From a virus, in IMG/VR virus record IMGVR_UViG_3300030329_003470, positions 62,001 through 126,000 of that record: 64,000 nucleotides of DNA; one strand, given 5' to 3'. A model generated the notes under the pieces. The model saw only the letters and a program-made list of their open reading frames with translations. It had not been told where the DNA came from and ran no database searches. Positions 25,001-37,500 of this stretch are shown here, in pieces. The first letter of the stretch is position 1. Each line of letters begins with the position of its first letter. The position numbers and the translations under genes were made by a program.

Positions 25001-25534
25001 CCATTAAAATCGTTAAGTGATCATGTGGTATATCATCCAGTAAAATATAAAATTTTGTTTGGAACGAATGCCGACGAAGAATTACAATGTACATTTAAAG
25101 TTGTTAAAAATCCAAATACTAATATCACAGATGCAATTATTAAAACAAGAGTAATTGCCGCAGTAAATGAATTTTTTGCATTAGATAATTGGGATTTTGG
25201 AGATAGTTTTTATTTTACAGAATTAGCCGCTTATATACACCAACAACTAGCACCAGATTTATTAACAGTTGTTATTGTACCAAACCAATCAGGACAAAGT
25301 TTTGGGTCTTTGTTTCAATTAGCATCAGCGGCAGACGAAATTTTCATTAGTGGGGCCACCGTTAGTGATGTATCAATTATAACTGCACTAGGTGCCAACC
25401 AATTAGAAGCATCAGGAACAGTTGTAACTTCAACATCAACTACTACAACGAACACAACAACAGGTTCAGCAGTGTCAGGCTCTACTACATCGGGTTCCGG
25501 TTCAGGTACCGGCAGTAGTGGGGCAGGATACTAA
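22052..25534 (+). CDS. gp6: Baseplate wedge protein gp6
   Basis: An 1160-residue protein beginning with the T4 gp6-type N-terminus: RMVAYIRENYPDDFNDFVES style sequence (VAYIRENYPDDFNDFVESSE), LIDLIAYISQALSFRIDLNA and RENFLETAERRNSVLRLARL. A later GNFANMPLGTFRLYYRVSD and a C-terminal block with FFALDNWDFGDSFYFTELAA are also family-like. gp6 forms the inner wedge ring that drives baseplate opening. T4 gp6 is 660 residues; the extra ~500 here are beta-rich inserts in the middle. The C-terminus is a Thr/Ser/Gly tail. The stop shares its last base with the next ATG. Confidence 0.92.
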   Translation: MATTERQNRLLVAEDWRKIYQAFQQADFKSYDFETLRRTMVAYIRENYPDDFNDFVESSEYIALIDLIAYISQALSFRIDLNARENFLETAERRNSVLRLARLINYNASRNKPATGLLKINSVSTTQDVYDSTGTNIANSTVIWNDSVNSSYREQFIAILNAANQSGQLFGNPRESGSIGGIPTEIYTLSSNQLDLPIYNFTKSVGGISRRFEIIPSSITDSESIYESKPINGTGLTYCYRSDGSGDSSNNTGFFFLFKQGAMENVDFTVDSSITNYVKSFSTANVNDTDIWLYKLDQFGQPFEEWKKVPSLAGNNAIYNSLAKSERNIYNVITKVDDAIDLVFGDGNFANMPLGTFRLYYRVSDNAKYSIQPADMRNVQLSVPYTDANGSQQTLTMSLSLKSSIYNSAATESNDSIREKAPQVYYSQNRMVTAEDYQVVPLGASQEIIKVRSVNRAASGISRAKEILDPTGAYSNVNIFAEDGILYREEKTNTFSFTFTNRNIIESTLNSSVEARLKKAYARQFYYLKYSTKDVSSLSATWNSSTTTTNTNTGFFTSGGALVIGDFATSNLKYAKPGALIKFTSPDTREFLNDSLVTAGTDDAEDRAWSKIGAVTGDGANGGTGNLESGLGPVTLSNIIPDGASVSAIIPNLTTTFSSTLKTDLIDRVEAYEEFGIRYDVDSEEWKVITATNLSTSSVFSLSNTGSSAGTNLDASWWFKFTNDGSTYTVTYRSLDYIFESEGQNKFHYDSQEKIYDYKTGQSVKDTVKVLKTNSIVSTGNSIGYPINWQIVDTVTEADGYQDNRKVKIGFFDSDDDGVVDNPDIFDIVIEPDTTPTTKFVFFEKYISYNNIARYKPYAATNFVVSLNETDINLTTGGYSDGQLFYFYDEDEDVVKKYSSSTGVLTTTTDYYARRGRSSLSFQYKHHAGQETRIDPAVSNIVDLYLLERSYDNLYRIWLKDGGTEPTPATSDQLRISYSGTLNPLKSLSDHVVYHPVKYKILFGTNADEELQCTFKVVKNPNTNITDAIIKTRVIAAVNEFFALDNWDFGDSFYFTELAAYIHQQLAPDLLTVVIVPNQSGQSFGSLFQLASAADEIFISGATVSDVSIITALGANQLEASGTVVTSTSTTTTNTTTGSAVSGSTTSGSGSGTGSSGAGY

Positions 25535-28500
25535 TGGCAGACAACGCAATCAATCCACTAACAAATCAAGAAGTTGTTAAACAAGGTGACAACGAATTAC
25601 GAAGAACTGTTCAACACTTACCTGCGTTTTATAGAACTGATGTAAACCAAAGATTTTTAGGTAGTACGTTAGATCCTTTAGTGCAAAAAGGCTCCTTAGA
25701 AAGGGTCGATGGATTTGTTGGTAGACAAGATGCTTACACAAGAAAATCTACAGATAGATATCTAAGTGCTACTAACAGAGACAGAATGGCTTATCAACTA
25801 GAGCCTGCAGTAACTTACACAACTCAAGACACAACTTCAGTAAATCCAGAAGACCAAGTAAAATTTTCTGGAACATATGATGACTACATTAATCAAATAA
25901 AATACTTTGGTGGAAAAGTTGATAACCACGATAGATTAAACAAAGAAAAAATTTACAGTTGGAATCCAGCAATTGACTACGATAAGTTAATCAATTACAG
26001 AGAATATTATTGGATGCCAACAGGTCCAAATGCAATTGAAATAGATTCAGTTGGAACAGGAGCAGTAGCAGAATACAAAGTTGAAGCACATCCACTTGAT
26101 GGCAGTTCCGCAAGAGCATGGAATTTCCCTCACAGAGAAAATGAAAGAAATCCAATTGTAACTCTTTACAGAGGTAACACATACAAGTTTAATGTAAATG
26201 CAAAAGGGCATCCGTTTTGGATAATGACAGAACCTTTTATGGATGCAGTGGCCGCCGATGGCTCAACTTCTACAGTATATTCAACAGGTGTAACAAATAA
26301 TGGAACAGACAACGGTACAGTAACTTTCACAGTACCAACTGGTGCTCCAGACACTTTATATTATCAGTGCGGAAATCATGATGCAATGAATGGTATATTA
26401 CAAATTTTAACTGTTGATTCTACAAGAAAAATTAATCCTGAAAATGATATAATTGGAGTTAAAAATTATTCATTAAGAACATTAGATCTATCTAATGGTA
26501 TGAAAGTTAAGTTTACTAGTAGTAAAGTAACAACAGCATATCAAAACAAAGAGTATTATGTAGAAGGAGTTGGAGACGCAATAACTTTAACTGATGTTGA
26601 AGATTTAATTACTCCAGGATCATATTCAACCGAAACAACTATTTTATATGATACTGTTGTATACGATTCAAGACCCTACGCAAAAGCATTTTTTAGACCA
26701 GATGATCAAGACTATATTACTATTAAAAGAAACTCAAGAGATCAAAATGCTTGGTCTAGATACAATAGATGGTTTCATAAATCAGTTATTGAAAAAACTG
26801 CAGACATCAACGGACATACTCCTGTATTAGACGAAACAGATAGAGCAAAAAGACCAATTATAGAATTTGATTCAGGACTAGAACTTTATAATCACGGAAC
26901 TGTTGCAAAAAAATCTATCACAGTTTATGATACAGTAACAACAGATGCATTTAGTGATGTGGTTAACACACCAGGTTACATTGTTGACGGAATTACTTTG
27001 TCACAAGGAATGAGAATTATATTTGCCGCAGACACAGATTCGATAGTAAAAAATAAAATTTACACAGTAAATTTTGTTCATGCGTCAGATGATTCAACAA
27101 TTAGTACAGCGGCTAACGATTCAACAGCAGTACTTCAATTTACAGAAGCGGACGACGGTGCACCTGCAGACGGTGAATCAGTATTTGTAGAATTTGGAAC
27201 AAAGAACCAAGGAAAAACTTTTCACTATGTTGAAGCAGAAGAAACATGGAAAGAAGCACAACAAAAAACAAAAGTTAATGAGCAACCGTTGTTTGCGATG
27301 TATGACAACGATGAAGTTGCTTTTGATAATGCAACAACGTATCCAAACTCAACTTTTGAAGGAGCAAAAGTTTTTGAATTTGCAACATCAGACTCAGCAA
27401 CAACAGACACAGTATTAGGAATTAAAGTAAAATATGATACAATTAATAACGTTGGAGATATTGTATTTGAATCAGATCATACTTCAGGATCATTTACATA
27501 TAAATCCGACACAACAACTGTAACAAAAAAATTAGCAGAAGGACATTTACACTATACAACAGGTATTACAACACACAACAATAAAAGTGCTTGGATTGAA
27601 AGAACAAACGAAAGCAAACAAAGAGTTCTTAGAACTTTTATAGTTGATGACACAGAAAAACAATATTTTCAAATAGATTTTTATAAAGATTCTGTAGATT
27701 TAACAGATTTAGAAATTTCTGTATCAGTAAATGGTATAAGAAAAACTATTACAACAGACTATACGTTAGTTGATGGTAGTACAAACAAGTATGTAAAATT
27801 TGTAGAAGAATTATCAGTAGATGATCAAGTTAAAATTTCTGGATATAGTTCTGCAAGTAAAGTTTCTGACAAAGGAATTTACGAAACGCCAGATAATTTA
27901 TCAATAAACAGCAAAAATAAACAACTAGGTACTTTTACATGGGGTCAAATATTACTTCATGTTAAAGATATATTTGAAAAAAATGAAGACGTTACAGGAG
28001 CCATACCTGGTACATCAAATTTAAGAGATAAACAACCTGATGCAAAATTAAATGGCGGAACAATAAAACAACATTTAGGATCGTTATTGCCAGCAGTATT
28101 TGGATTGATTGACCAAGAAGCAAATGTTGTATCAGCAATTGATTATTGTAATTTAGAATATGAAAAATGGTACAGTTCATTCTTAACGTATGCAGTTGGT
28201 ACAGCATACGAAGGTGTAGCGGCAGACAGAGTAGATGAAATTATTGCGGCAATTAGTCAAGGTAAAAATAGTTCATTTGCATTTTACTATGACGACATGG
28301 TAGGCTATGGTGAAAATGTGTCTACAAGAACTTACACAGTGCAAGGATCTTCACAAACAGAATACGCACTTGATTCGCAACACAGTATAACAACTACGAG
28401 TAGTAGAGCGGTGTATGTGTATCTAAATGATGTGCAGTTAATCTTAGGTACAGACTATACCTTTAGTACAACTGACGATACAGTTAATATCTCAGCCACA

Positions 28501-31500
28501 CTTGCAGAGGGTGATACAATTAAGATTAAAGATTATTCAGACACTGCTGGAAGTTATATTCCAGCAACACCAACTAAACTTGGAATATATCCATCATACA
28601 AACCAGAGACATTTACTGATACAACTTATATTACAGATACTGATGTTATTAGAAGACACGACGGTTCAATCATTAAAGCATATGGTGATGAAAGAGACGA
28701 TTTAATACTAGAACTTGAAAAAAGAATTTACAACAATATAAAAGTAACCTATGATCAAACATTATTAGATGTAAACGAAGTAGTACCGTCTGCATTTACA
28801 TCAACCGAATATACATTAACTGAATGTGATGATATAATGGGATCTGATTTTTATGTTTGGGCAGGAAGAAACAATGTACAATACATTAACAATACAACAT
28901 TTAGTGAAGGCTCTCCTTTCACTTACAACTATGCAAAAAGTACTGGCAGATTAAAAGATGAAAAAATGCCTGGACACTGGAGAGGCATATACAAATATTA
29001 CTATGACACAGATAGTCCACACACTAGACCATGGGAGATATTAGGTCATTCTGAAAAACCTAGCACGTGGGACGCAACTTACGGGGCGGCACCTTATACA
29101 TCAGGTAACACAGTATTATGGGACGCAGTAGAATCTCAAACTGGAAGATATGGAAAATTAGGAATTAAAAGTTATCTACCTGTTAACGAATCAGGTGAAT
29201 TATTAGATCCTATTGCGGCAGGATTAATACATGAATTAGTTGTACCGGGTAGAAGAAATAGTTGGAAGTTTGGAGACCAAGGACCATCAGAAACTGCATG
29301 GAGAAGATCAAGTGCTTATCCATTTTCAGTTATAAAATTTTTAGCACTTACAAGACCTGCTAAATTTTTTACTGTATTTTTTGATCCATCTAGATTAAAA
29401 ACTAACATAACAGGAAACGTTGTTAGTACAGAAACAGATATTAGAACACAATTATCAACAGCAAAATATCATTTAGAAACAGAAACTAATAATGCAACAG
29501 GAGTTACAACAAGATACACAACAACAGGTTATCAACCATGCGTTGTTAATTACTTGATTTCAAAAGGATTAGATACAAAGACATTTTATTACGATAAAAT
29601 GAAAAATATAACAACTCAGTTGGCTTATAAGTTAGGTGGATTTACAGATAAAAACAATTTAAAAATTTTAACAGATTCAATTTCACCAGGATCATCTTCT
29701 GGATCCAAATTTATACCTGACGAAAACTATAAAATATTATTTAGAACATCTAATCCAGTAAATTCATTTTATTACTCTGGAGTACTAATTGAGAAGAATA
29801 CTGATACAGATTTAGACGGATCAACATTATTAGGTGGATATAAAGTTTTAGGTTATTCAACTGTAAAACCGTATTTTAACTTTCAATATCCTATTAAATC
29901 AGTTTCAGGTACAAAAGTTAGTGTAGAGGGTGCTGAAGCATTACAATACCAAAATTATCAACAAACAGTTCAAACGATTCCATATGGTTATGTGTTTGAT
30001 ACAGTGCAAGATGTTGTAGACTTTTTATTTGGTTATGGACATTGGTTAGAAGGTCAAGGATTTAAATTTAACAGATGGTCAACTGAATTAAAAGAAACAC
30101 TGAACTGGAGTAATTCAGTAAGAGAATTTTTATTTTGGACGACTCAAAATTGGTCAGCAGGATCGGCAGTAACAGTGTCTCCAGCGGCAGACGGTTTTGA
30201 ATTAGAAACAAATAATTCAGTTGTAGGTAAATTAAGAAATCTTGCAGGCGACTATTCTATATTAGACGCTGGTGGAAGAAAAATAGATATAAACGATATT
30301 TCAACAAAACGTGTTGGTACAACTATTGAATTAGTAATAAAACCAGCAGATGTAGGATTGTATAATGTTGCATTGAACACAGTTCAAAAAGAACACGTAT
30401 TAATATTTGATAATTCTACAGTGTTTTCAGATAAACTTTATGACCCAGATACAGGATTTAGACAACAAAGATTAAAATTAGTTGGTTGGAAAACTGGAGG
30501 GTGGAATGGAGATTATTATGCACCTGGTTTTATTTTTGATGCCGCACAGGTAACTTATTGGTTAAAAAATACAGATTATAAAATTGGAGATACGGTTGAA
30601 TATCAAGGTAAGTTTTATGTTGCCAAAATAAATCATACTTCAACTACAGAATTTGTAACATCTAGTTGGATTTTAAAAGATGAAAAACCTGCTCCTCAAC
30701 TTGTACCAAATTTTGATTATAAAATTTCTTCATTCCAAGATTTTTATAATTTAGAAACTAATAATTTTGATGAATCGCAACAAACACTCGCACAAAGATT
30801 AATTGGATACCAAAGCAGAGATTATTTAGAAAATTTATTTGTTAATGATATTTCACAATATAAATTTTATCAAGGGTATGTAAGAGAAAAAGGAACTGAG
30901 AATGCAATAACAAGAATATTAAAAGCAAAATATGAAGAGCAAGATATTGCATTAAGTTTATATCCAGAGTGGATGATTAGAACAAATAGAATAGGTAACA
31001 CTGACGCCAAAGAAAGTATACAAATAACTCTAAAAGATAATGAAGTAGTTGCTAATCCACAAAGTATTGAATTGCTTGAAACAACAAACGATACTAAATC
31101 GTATGCTAGAAGTTTAGGTGTAGCAGAAACTAATCTTTATTTTAAACCAGTTGACTATTCATCAACAACAACATTTTCAAGATATGATTACACAAAAGCC
31201 GGTGTAGACAGAGACCAAGTACAAGTTTATAAAACAGCAGGATATCCACAGTTGAATCAAGTGCAACATACAGCATTCAATGAATCAGATTTACTTAATA
31301 TTGACACTACTAAACTTAAACAAAACGAATTAGTTTGGGTAGCAAACAAAGGTAACAAAGATTGGGACGTGTTTAGAATTACAAATGCAGGTGTAAAAAT
31401 TGCTGAACTTGAACATATTAACAGTAATACTGAATTAGAAATTACATTTACAAGTGCTCATAGTTTCTCAGCAGGCACGACAACAACAACAGCAGATTAT

Positions 31501-34500
31501 ATTTTAATTGCAAATTCTGAATCCACAGATTTAAACAAAGTTTTTGTAGTTAAATCAGTTCCAAGTTATGAAAAGGTTATCGTAGACTTTGATGGAGTAA
31601 TTGCATCTTTACCAGTATTAGAAGACGGATCTACAGCAGAGTCTTATGGAAATGTTTACAAATTTACTTCAGTAAGATTAAGTTCAATGGATAATGCAAA
31701 CGATCTTATATCTTTTGATGACTATAAAGATAAAAATGATTCAATTAACAAAGAAGGTGATAAAGTTTTTGCAGACGCCGACAGTGACGGATTATGGAGA
31801 GTATATGAAAAACAAGATCCATACACACAAATAAGAACATTATCTCCAGACAATACAACAGAAGACCAAGACTTTGGTTATCAAATTGTTGCAAGAAACG
31901 ATGGAAGAACTGTGGTAGTTGCCGCACCAACAGATGGACAAGGTACAATAAACTTTTTATTCCGTTCAAGCACAACAGCAGGCACAACATTTGGCACACA
32001 ATCAGCAATGACAACAACTGCTGGAGACGATAATACGGGTAAATTAGGTTATTCTTTATCAATGAGTTCAGATGAAAATTTTGTTGTAGCAGGTGCACCT
32101 TATGCCAATTCTTATGGCTCTGATGGAAGTACAAGATTTTCAGATGCTGGTTTAGTTAAAATATTTGTATGGGATCCAGACACATTCAAATACGGAACAT
32201 TGAGTACAATATTACCTCCAGTAGATGCGGCATCACAAAATTTTGGTTGGGCACACAAAATTGTAGAACCAGGAGCAAATTCAGTTAGATCAACACCAAC
32301 AAAATATATGTTTGTATCAGCACCAGGTTTTGTTCCATCAGATGCACCAGACACTGATACAGGTAGAGTTTATATGTATGAGTGGGGAGTTGGAGCAGAT
32401 GGCTCAACATATGACAGATGGACACAGTGTTTAGAAATAGATTCTCCAGACGGAGACATTAACAAACGTTTTGGTCATAGATTACAAGTAAATGATAATG
32501 GTGATATACTTGCTGTATCTTCAGTTTCAACAGGCACAGCAGGTAAAGTAGAAATATTTGTAAGAGCATCAACATCAAATGATGATAGTGTACAACACGC
32601 ATTTACTCATGTGCAAACATTAACTGGTGCAACAAGTGACGGATCAACATTGAATACAAAATTTGGTGACTCAATGACAATGAGTAAAGATGGTACAACA
32701 TTGGTTATTGGTGCTCCAGGGTATGATGATAGCAGTCAAGCAGACGCAGGAGCAGTTTATTATTATAAATGGGACGCAAATGCTGATTCAACATTAAGTT
32801 ATACTTTACAGCAAACAATAACAGCACCAAAAACTCAAGTTAACATGAAATTTGGTTCAACGTTGGATATAAATGATGCAGGTACAAGACTTGTAATTGG
32901 TGCAGAAACATATTCAAATCACAGAGAAATGGTATTTGATTCAGGAGAAACAACATTTGACCTACAAGACACAACAATATCAGACCAAAATCCTAATTCA
33001 GGCGGTGCTTTTACTGCCACAAAATATAATACTAAATTTGTTATTGATGATTTATTAGTGACAACAAGTGTATCAGCAGATGATAATTTTGGAAAAGGTG
33101 TTTGTGCAATAGATAATACAATATTTGTTGGAGCACCAGATGACGAAGGTAACATAGCAAGTGACGGAAGTTCAATGTTAAGCAACGACGGAACTGTAAC
33201 TTGTTTTGATTGTAATGTTGCTGGAGAGTATGCTTGGAAACAACTTGCGTATGAAACTGCATTAATGGATGTTACAAAATTAGGAAATGTTTTTGAATTT
33301 AATAAAGCATCTAAACAAATTAGAGACCATTACAATTTACATGATCCAGTAAAAGGAAAAATTTTAGGATTAGCAGATAGAGAAATTAATATTAAAACAA
33401 CGTGGGATCCAGCACAATATAATTTTGGACCAAAAGCAAATACGCAAACTCCGTGGGGAGAAGAACACGTTGGTGAGGTTTGGTGGAATTTATCAACTGT
33501 AAAATGGTTGTGGTACGAACAAGATTCTCAAGAATACAAAACTAATAATTGGGGAAATTTATTTCCAGGATCATCAATTGACATATATGAATGGATAGAA
33601 TCAACGTTATTGCCAAGTGAATATGCTATTGCTTCAGCGGCGGCAAGTGAAACATTGGGCATCACAGGTACACCATTTATGGCAGATGATTCAGAATACA
33701 CAGTAAAACAAAGATATAATTCAGCACTTGATACAAATGTAAATTATTATTATTATTGGGTAAAAAATTCAACGTCACTTCCAGTAAACAGTACAGTTGA
33801 AAGAAAAAATACAACTAATTTTGTTTCTAATTTAATTACAAATCCTAGAAATTCTGGTATTAAACATTATGCAATTACTGATACAAACAAGTTATTAGTT
33901 TACAACACAATACAATTAGTTAATAGTGATATTGTTTTAAATGTTGATATTAGAACAAACACATTTGAAGGTGATGCACATTCAATTTGGAAATTAGTAC
34001 GTGAAGGAGATAAATCTTATCGTCCTGGAACACAAATAGAAACACGTTGGTGGGATTCATTAATAGGAAAAAACTCTACAGGCGATACTGTACCAGATTT
34101 AGATCTACCAGTAAACGAAAGGTATGGAAACAACATACGTCCAAGACAAACGTGGTATGTAGATAGATATGCCGCACTTAAAGAAATTATAGATTATGCA
34201 AATTCTATATTAAAGAAAAATCAATTAGTTGGAACATTTAGTTTAGATAATTTAGATTCTAATGATCCTGAACCAACAGCGGAAAGTTTAGAATGGGACG
34301 CATCTGTAGATACATATGCAGACTTAACTTATATTAATACACAAGACTTGTCAGGCACAGTAAAATATCTTGTAAAAGCAGACGAAAATGCTAATAATTA
34401 TTGGGCAATATACACGTGGGACGGATCCGTTTGGTCAAGAACAAAAATTCAAACTTTTAATACTTCTAATTACTGGAGTTACACAGATTGGTATGATATA

Positions 34501-37500
34501 AGTGGTGATTCAGGACACATACATAGTGAAAATACAAAAATTGATAAGCAGGTTACGTATGAATATGAATTAGATCAATTATTAGATTTAGAGAACGGAA
34601 AACACGTTAAAGTTACATCTGCAGACACAGGTGGATGGAAATTGTTTATGAGAACAGTATCAGGTGACGAAGACTGGGAAAATGTTGGAACAGAAAACGG
34701 AACTATAAAATTATCAACTAAACTTTATGATTATTCTCAAGACGCAACAGGATACGCAGGTGCAGATAATTTTGATGATAACTTCTTTGATCAAGAACCA
34801 TCACAAGAAACAAGACATATTTTAACTGCTTTAAGAGATGATTTATTCATAAACGATTTAGCATTAGAATATAATACTTTATTTTTTACAGGTTTAAGAA
34901 AAGTTTTAGAAGAACAAACATATGTTGATTGGATGTTTAAAACTTCATTTATAAATGTTACAAACTCTGTTAGACAACTAGATCAGAGAAAAACTTATAC
35001 AACTGGTACAGACGCATGGATAGAAAGTTATATTAATGAAGTTAAACCGTTCCATTCAAAATTAAGAGAGTACAAATTAGGATATCAAAGTACAGATACA
35101 CAAGATGGAATGAATACAGATTTTGATAGTCCACCTTTCTATGATGCTACTGATGGTAAAATTAGAAATCTAAATGTAACAAAAGATTCTGATAAACTTA
35201 CAGAATATCCTTGGCAGATGTGGAATGACTATCATAAAAAATATGTTTCATCTATTACATTATTAGCAGGAGGTTCAGGATATACAGAAGCACCAACAGT
35301 AACAATATTAGGTGGAACTGTTAATAGCACAGGACCGTTCCAAATACAAGGAACAAGTGCATCAGGAACAACTTCTGGAAGTTATGGATATTATTATCCA
35401 TTGTTTACAAGTGAGTCTCAAGCAAATGTATGGGACACACAAAACAATGGCGGTTCAGGTGCTTCAACAAAATACACATTTGATGAGTATGCAGGAGATT
35501 TTTATATGCCTAACGGTACTTCAAACACTGCACAAACTACACAATCTGGTGCTTATAAAATGTATACAACACCAAATACAGATGCGGCAACAGCCACGGC
35601 AACTGTTAGGAATGGTGAAGTTACAAAAGTTACACTAGTAACCAAAGGAAGAAATTACACAGCAACTCCAACAGTGGTTTTCACAGGCGGAACAGCATCA
35701 GGTACAAATCCAACTACGGTAGCAAAAGCATATGCAAACTTAAACAACGACCTTGTTAGAGATCTTGATGTTACAATGAAGTTTGATAGAATTAAATCTA
35801 CGCATGATGTTGTAGATTGGGCGGCATCTACTGCTTATGTGTATGGACAGTTAATTAGACACAATAACGAACTATACAAAACAACAAAAGCATATACATC
35901 AACTACTAAATTTAAAGAAGGTCTTAATAATCTTTATAAAGTTTATGGAGACGAAACAGGTTTAACAGCGTCAGACAGATTAAAAGGTTTCTATACACCA
36001 GGTACAGGAATGCCAGGCAATGAGTTAAATCAATTAATGCAAGGTGTTGATTATGGTGGAACAATGGTTACAGGATTGTTGTTCTCACAAGGACAAGGAT
36101 GGGATAAATCAGGATGGTATGATTTTCCTTGGGATAATTATGGTGCTTCAAATGTTGTATCATTTACAGCAGACGGTTCAACTAGCACTTATACTTTTGA
36201 CACAGCACCAGCAACAGGAAAAGTTTATCAAGTTTATGTTTCTGCAGATGACAGTACAAGATTAAAACTAGATGATATTATTAATGGTGATGGGTCAACA
36301 ACAGCATTTACTTTAACAACAACACCAGATGAAGGTGCTCTTGTAGAATTTATTCCATTTGATGACGATGGTGTATTAACACCAACTGATGACAGAACAA
36401 TAGATTCAATTATTAAAGGCGGTATGTTTGGTTCTGCTTTAGGTGTATCAGAAAGTGATATTTTATTAGAAGGTGATGAATTTGTAAGTCCAGATACAAG
36501 TTATGCACCAGAAGAAGCAATACCAGGACAGATATTTGACACATTAGATATTAAAGTTTATACATCTCCAGAATCAGGAGTTCCATTTATAACTGAAAAA
36601 AATCATAGAGTTGACGGATCTACACAAACATTTAGCATAGGTGACTATCCAGGAACTATTGCTTCAGTAACAGTTTCCATTGATGGAAAAATGAAAAAAA
36701 TTACAACAGATTACACAGTTGATATTACTAATAAAACAATTACTTTTAATACTGCACCAGCATTGTTCAGCATAGTGTCTACAAAAGTTTTTGCAATATC
36801 TGGAGAAAATTACAGAGTATTAGACCAGTATACTGGTGATGGTAGCACAGTTACATTTACTACAGGTACTAGTGACGATTTCCAATTAGATTCAACAGCA
36901 TCTGAAATTTATATTACAATAGACGGTGTGCCTACTACTTCTTTTTCAACTGCTAGTATTCAACAAAGATTACAAGTAACGTTTGATTCAGCACCAGCGG
37001 CAGACTCGTATATACAAATTGCAGGATTTAATAAATCAGCAACATCAACAAGAAGTTACGCAAGTATTAGAAATCAAGCAGTAACTTATGATGGTTCAAC
37101 AAACAGATATACTCTAACTTATCCACCAGGAGCAATTGGTCCATTCTCAGGATTAACAATAATTGAAGTTAATGGAAAAGTTTTAAGAGGACCAGACAAT
37201 ACTTACTACACAGGAGATGGCAGTACATATACATATGGAGTAACATCAGGAATGAACGATGACTCAACAGTTGATCCTGCAAAAACAGTTACAGCCGCTT
37301 CACAAGTTGAAGTTTATGTCAACGGAACGAAAAAAGATTTAAACACACACTACACAGTTGACGTAACAAATCAAAATGTTGAATTTAAAACAGATTCAGT
37401 TCCAACAGCAACAGATGTAATTTGTATTTCAACTTTAGTTGATAATCAATATTACAATGAAGGAACTGATATTATTTTAGATAAAGCACAGATTGATGCA